Shown here: piece by piece, positions 62,863-64,000 of the stretch
Numbering within the stretch: the stretch's first letter is position 1
Layout of the letters: each line of letters starts with the position of its first letter
Assembly: GCF_036503815.1 (NCBI RefSeq)
Contig: NZ_AP027764.1
Span: 2,542,001-2,606,000, forward strand
Length of the DNA: 64,000 bases
Direction: 5' to 3'
Source: Escherichia coli
Lineage (GTDB): Bacteria; Pseudomonadota; Gammaproteobacteria; Enterobacterales; Enterobacteriaceae
The notes under the pieces: model-generated
Databases searched by the model: none
The model's input: only the letters and a program-made list of their open reading frames with translations
Told to the model about the DNA's origin: nothing
Program-made: the position numbers and the translations under genes

Positions 62863-64000
62863 ATGAAGTTTCCTTTAATCTTTTTTAAAACAAAGCAGTC
62901 CCTACAGCGACTCCCAGAACAGAATTTATATAGCTGGATGCATGAATTGAATAAATGGAAAGAAGAATGCATAGTCACAGGTGAACTTCATCGTCAAGAA
63001 TGCCGAAAAGAAGCGGCAGAAAGGATAAACCGTGCTTTTTTATCGAAGCAGAATGACATTGATTTATCTGGACTTAATTTAACCACCCAACCACCAGGAC
63101 TGCAAAACTTCACATCTATCAATCTTGATGAGAACCAACTCAAACATTTTGATGCAACCAACTACGATAAACTCATCAACCTTAGTCTGAATAGTAATGC
63201 TCTTGAGTCTATAAATTTTCCTCAAGGCAGAAATGTAAGCATTAAACATATATCTGTGAATAATAATGCTCTCAGAAATATTGATATAGATGGGCTTTCA
63301 TCAGTTACTTATTTTAGTGCGGCACATAATCAACTAGAGTTTGTGCAATTAGAATGTTGCGAAAGGCTGCAGTACCTGAATCTCAGCCACAATCAATTAA
63401 CTGATATTGCTACAGGAAATAAAGATGAACTCTTACTTCTGGATCTATCCCATAATAAACTAACAAGTTTACATAATGCCTTATTTCCCAACTTGAATAC
63501 GTTACTTATCAACAACAACTTGCTTTCTGAAATTAAAATATTCTTTAGCAACTTCTGCAATGTACAGACATTAAACGCTGCGAACAATCAGTTGAAAAAA
63601 ATAAACCTTCATTTCCTGACTTATCTTTCATCTATCAAAAGTTTAAGGCTGGACAATAATAAAATAACCCGCATTGACACTAAGAATACATCCGATATTG
63701 GAACTTTATTCCCCATAATAAAACAGAGCAAAAACTTAAATTTTTTAAATGTTTCTGGGAAGAACAATTGCCCTACCATGCAGCTCATGTTATTTAATTT
63801 GTTTTCCCCAGCACTTAAGCTTAATACTGGCCTGGCAATTCTTTCGCCTGGTGCATTTGAAGTTCACTCTGACGGAGTAGATGTGGATAACGAATTGTTT
63901 CACTATACTTTTAAAGAAGCATACACCCCATATAATATACACACTTATAAAACAGAAGAAGTTGTAAATCAGATGAATATAAAAATTAAAAATATGACCT
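62863..64000 (+). CDS. Second leucine-rich-repeat protein, paralogue of YddK, 3' end outside window
   Basis: From ATG 62863 (GGAG nine bases upstream) the frame stays open for 379 codons to the window end. Layout equals YddK: N-terminal helices with W-x-x-x-L-x-x-W (YSWMHELNKWKEEC) and RKEAAERINRAF, first repeat IDLSGLNLTTQPPGLQNFTSINLDENQL split by short turns, then repeats such as LNLSHNQLTDI, LDLSHNKLTSL and LRLDNNKITRI, and a C-terminal region (ILSPGAFEVHSDG...). AT-rich. K-12 has only the small yddJ beside yddK as I recall, so this may be its intact form. 61 bp after yddK, likely one operon. Confidence 0.72.
   Translation, partial: MKFPLIFFKTKQSLQRLPEQNLYSWMHELNKWKEECIVTGELHRQECRKEAAERINRAFLSKQNDIDLSGLNLTTQPPGLQNFTSINLDENQLKHFDATNYDKLINLSLNSNALESINFPQGRNVSIKHISVNNNALRNIDIDGLSSVTYFSAAHNQLEFVQLECCERLQYLNLSHNQLTDIATGNKDELLLLDLSHNKLTSLHNALFPNLNTLLINNNLLSEIKIFFSNFCNVQTLNAANNQLKKINLHFLTYLSSIKSLRLDNNKITRIDTKNTSDIGTLFPIIKQSKNLNFLNVSGKNNCPTMQLMLFNLFSPALKLNTGLAILSPGAFEVHSDGVDVDNELFHYTFKEAYTPYNIHTYKTEEVVNQMNIKIKNMT

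Overview
The window is Escherichia coli chromosome, or that of a very close relative, from the replication terminus. It holds a dif site, a matS site and, in an order I recall from the K-12 terminus, yneO-hipBA-dif ... fml/ydeT-S-R-Q, ydeP, safA, ydeO, ydeN, ydeM, yddA, yddB, pqqL, gadB, gadC, yddW(digH), dosC, dosP, ddpXABCDF, osmC, bdm, sra, maeA, adhP, yddM, fdnI-H-G, yddG, yddL, yddK. Most core proteins match my memory of the K-12 proteins almost residue for residue. No tRNA, rRNA, CRISPR array or complete insertion sequence was seen.

Layout. 1-6.2 kb: 3' part of a giant autotransporter, then the hipBA toxin-antitoxin operon with four operators, then dif. 6.25-13.25 kb: an accessory island directly beside dif, made of gene wreckage (a ParS-like antitoxin fragment, a truncated XRE regulator, transposase fragments) around two large intact genes that look like type III secretion effectors: an IpaH/SspH-type leucine-rich-repeat protein lacking the ubiquitin-ligase domain, and an OspD/ShET2-like repeat protein. 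13.3-19.7 kb: a complete F9 (Fml)-type chaperone-usher pilus operon. 20-37.5 kb: acid resistance (ydeP, safA, ydeO with EvgA boxes; gadB/gadC with a GAD box) interleaved with a sulfatase and its maturase and the yddA-yddB-pqqL import set. 37.6-49.4 kb: DigH, the oxygen-sensing c-di-GMP pair DosC/DosP, and the NtrC/sigma54-type ddp D-Ala-D-Ala operon. 49.4-54.3 kb: osmC, bdm, sra, maeA, adhP and an orphan HigA-like antitoxin. 54.3-60 kb: nitrate-inducible formate dehydrogenase, with an in-frame UGA selenocysteine codon, and the exporter yddG. 60-64 kb: an intact general porin and two tandem leucine-rich-repeat genes, the second cut by the window end.

Several loci that I recall as decayed in K-12 are whole here: usher ydeT with its upstream chaperone and major pilin, porin yddL, and the yddK leucine-rich-repeat region. 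The main novelty candidates are the dif-adjacent effector-like pair and the fact that all three leucine-rich-repeat proteins in the window carry an IpaH-like helical segment in front of the repeats. Functions there are inferences from motif patterns read by eye; no database search was run.
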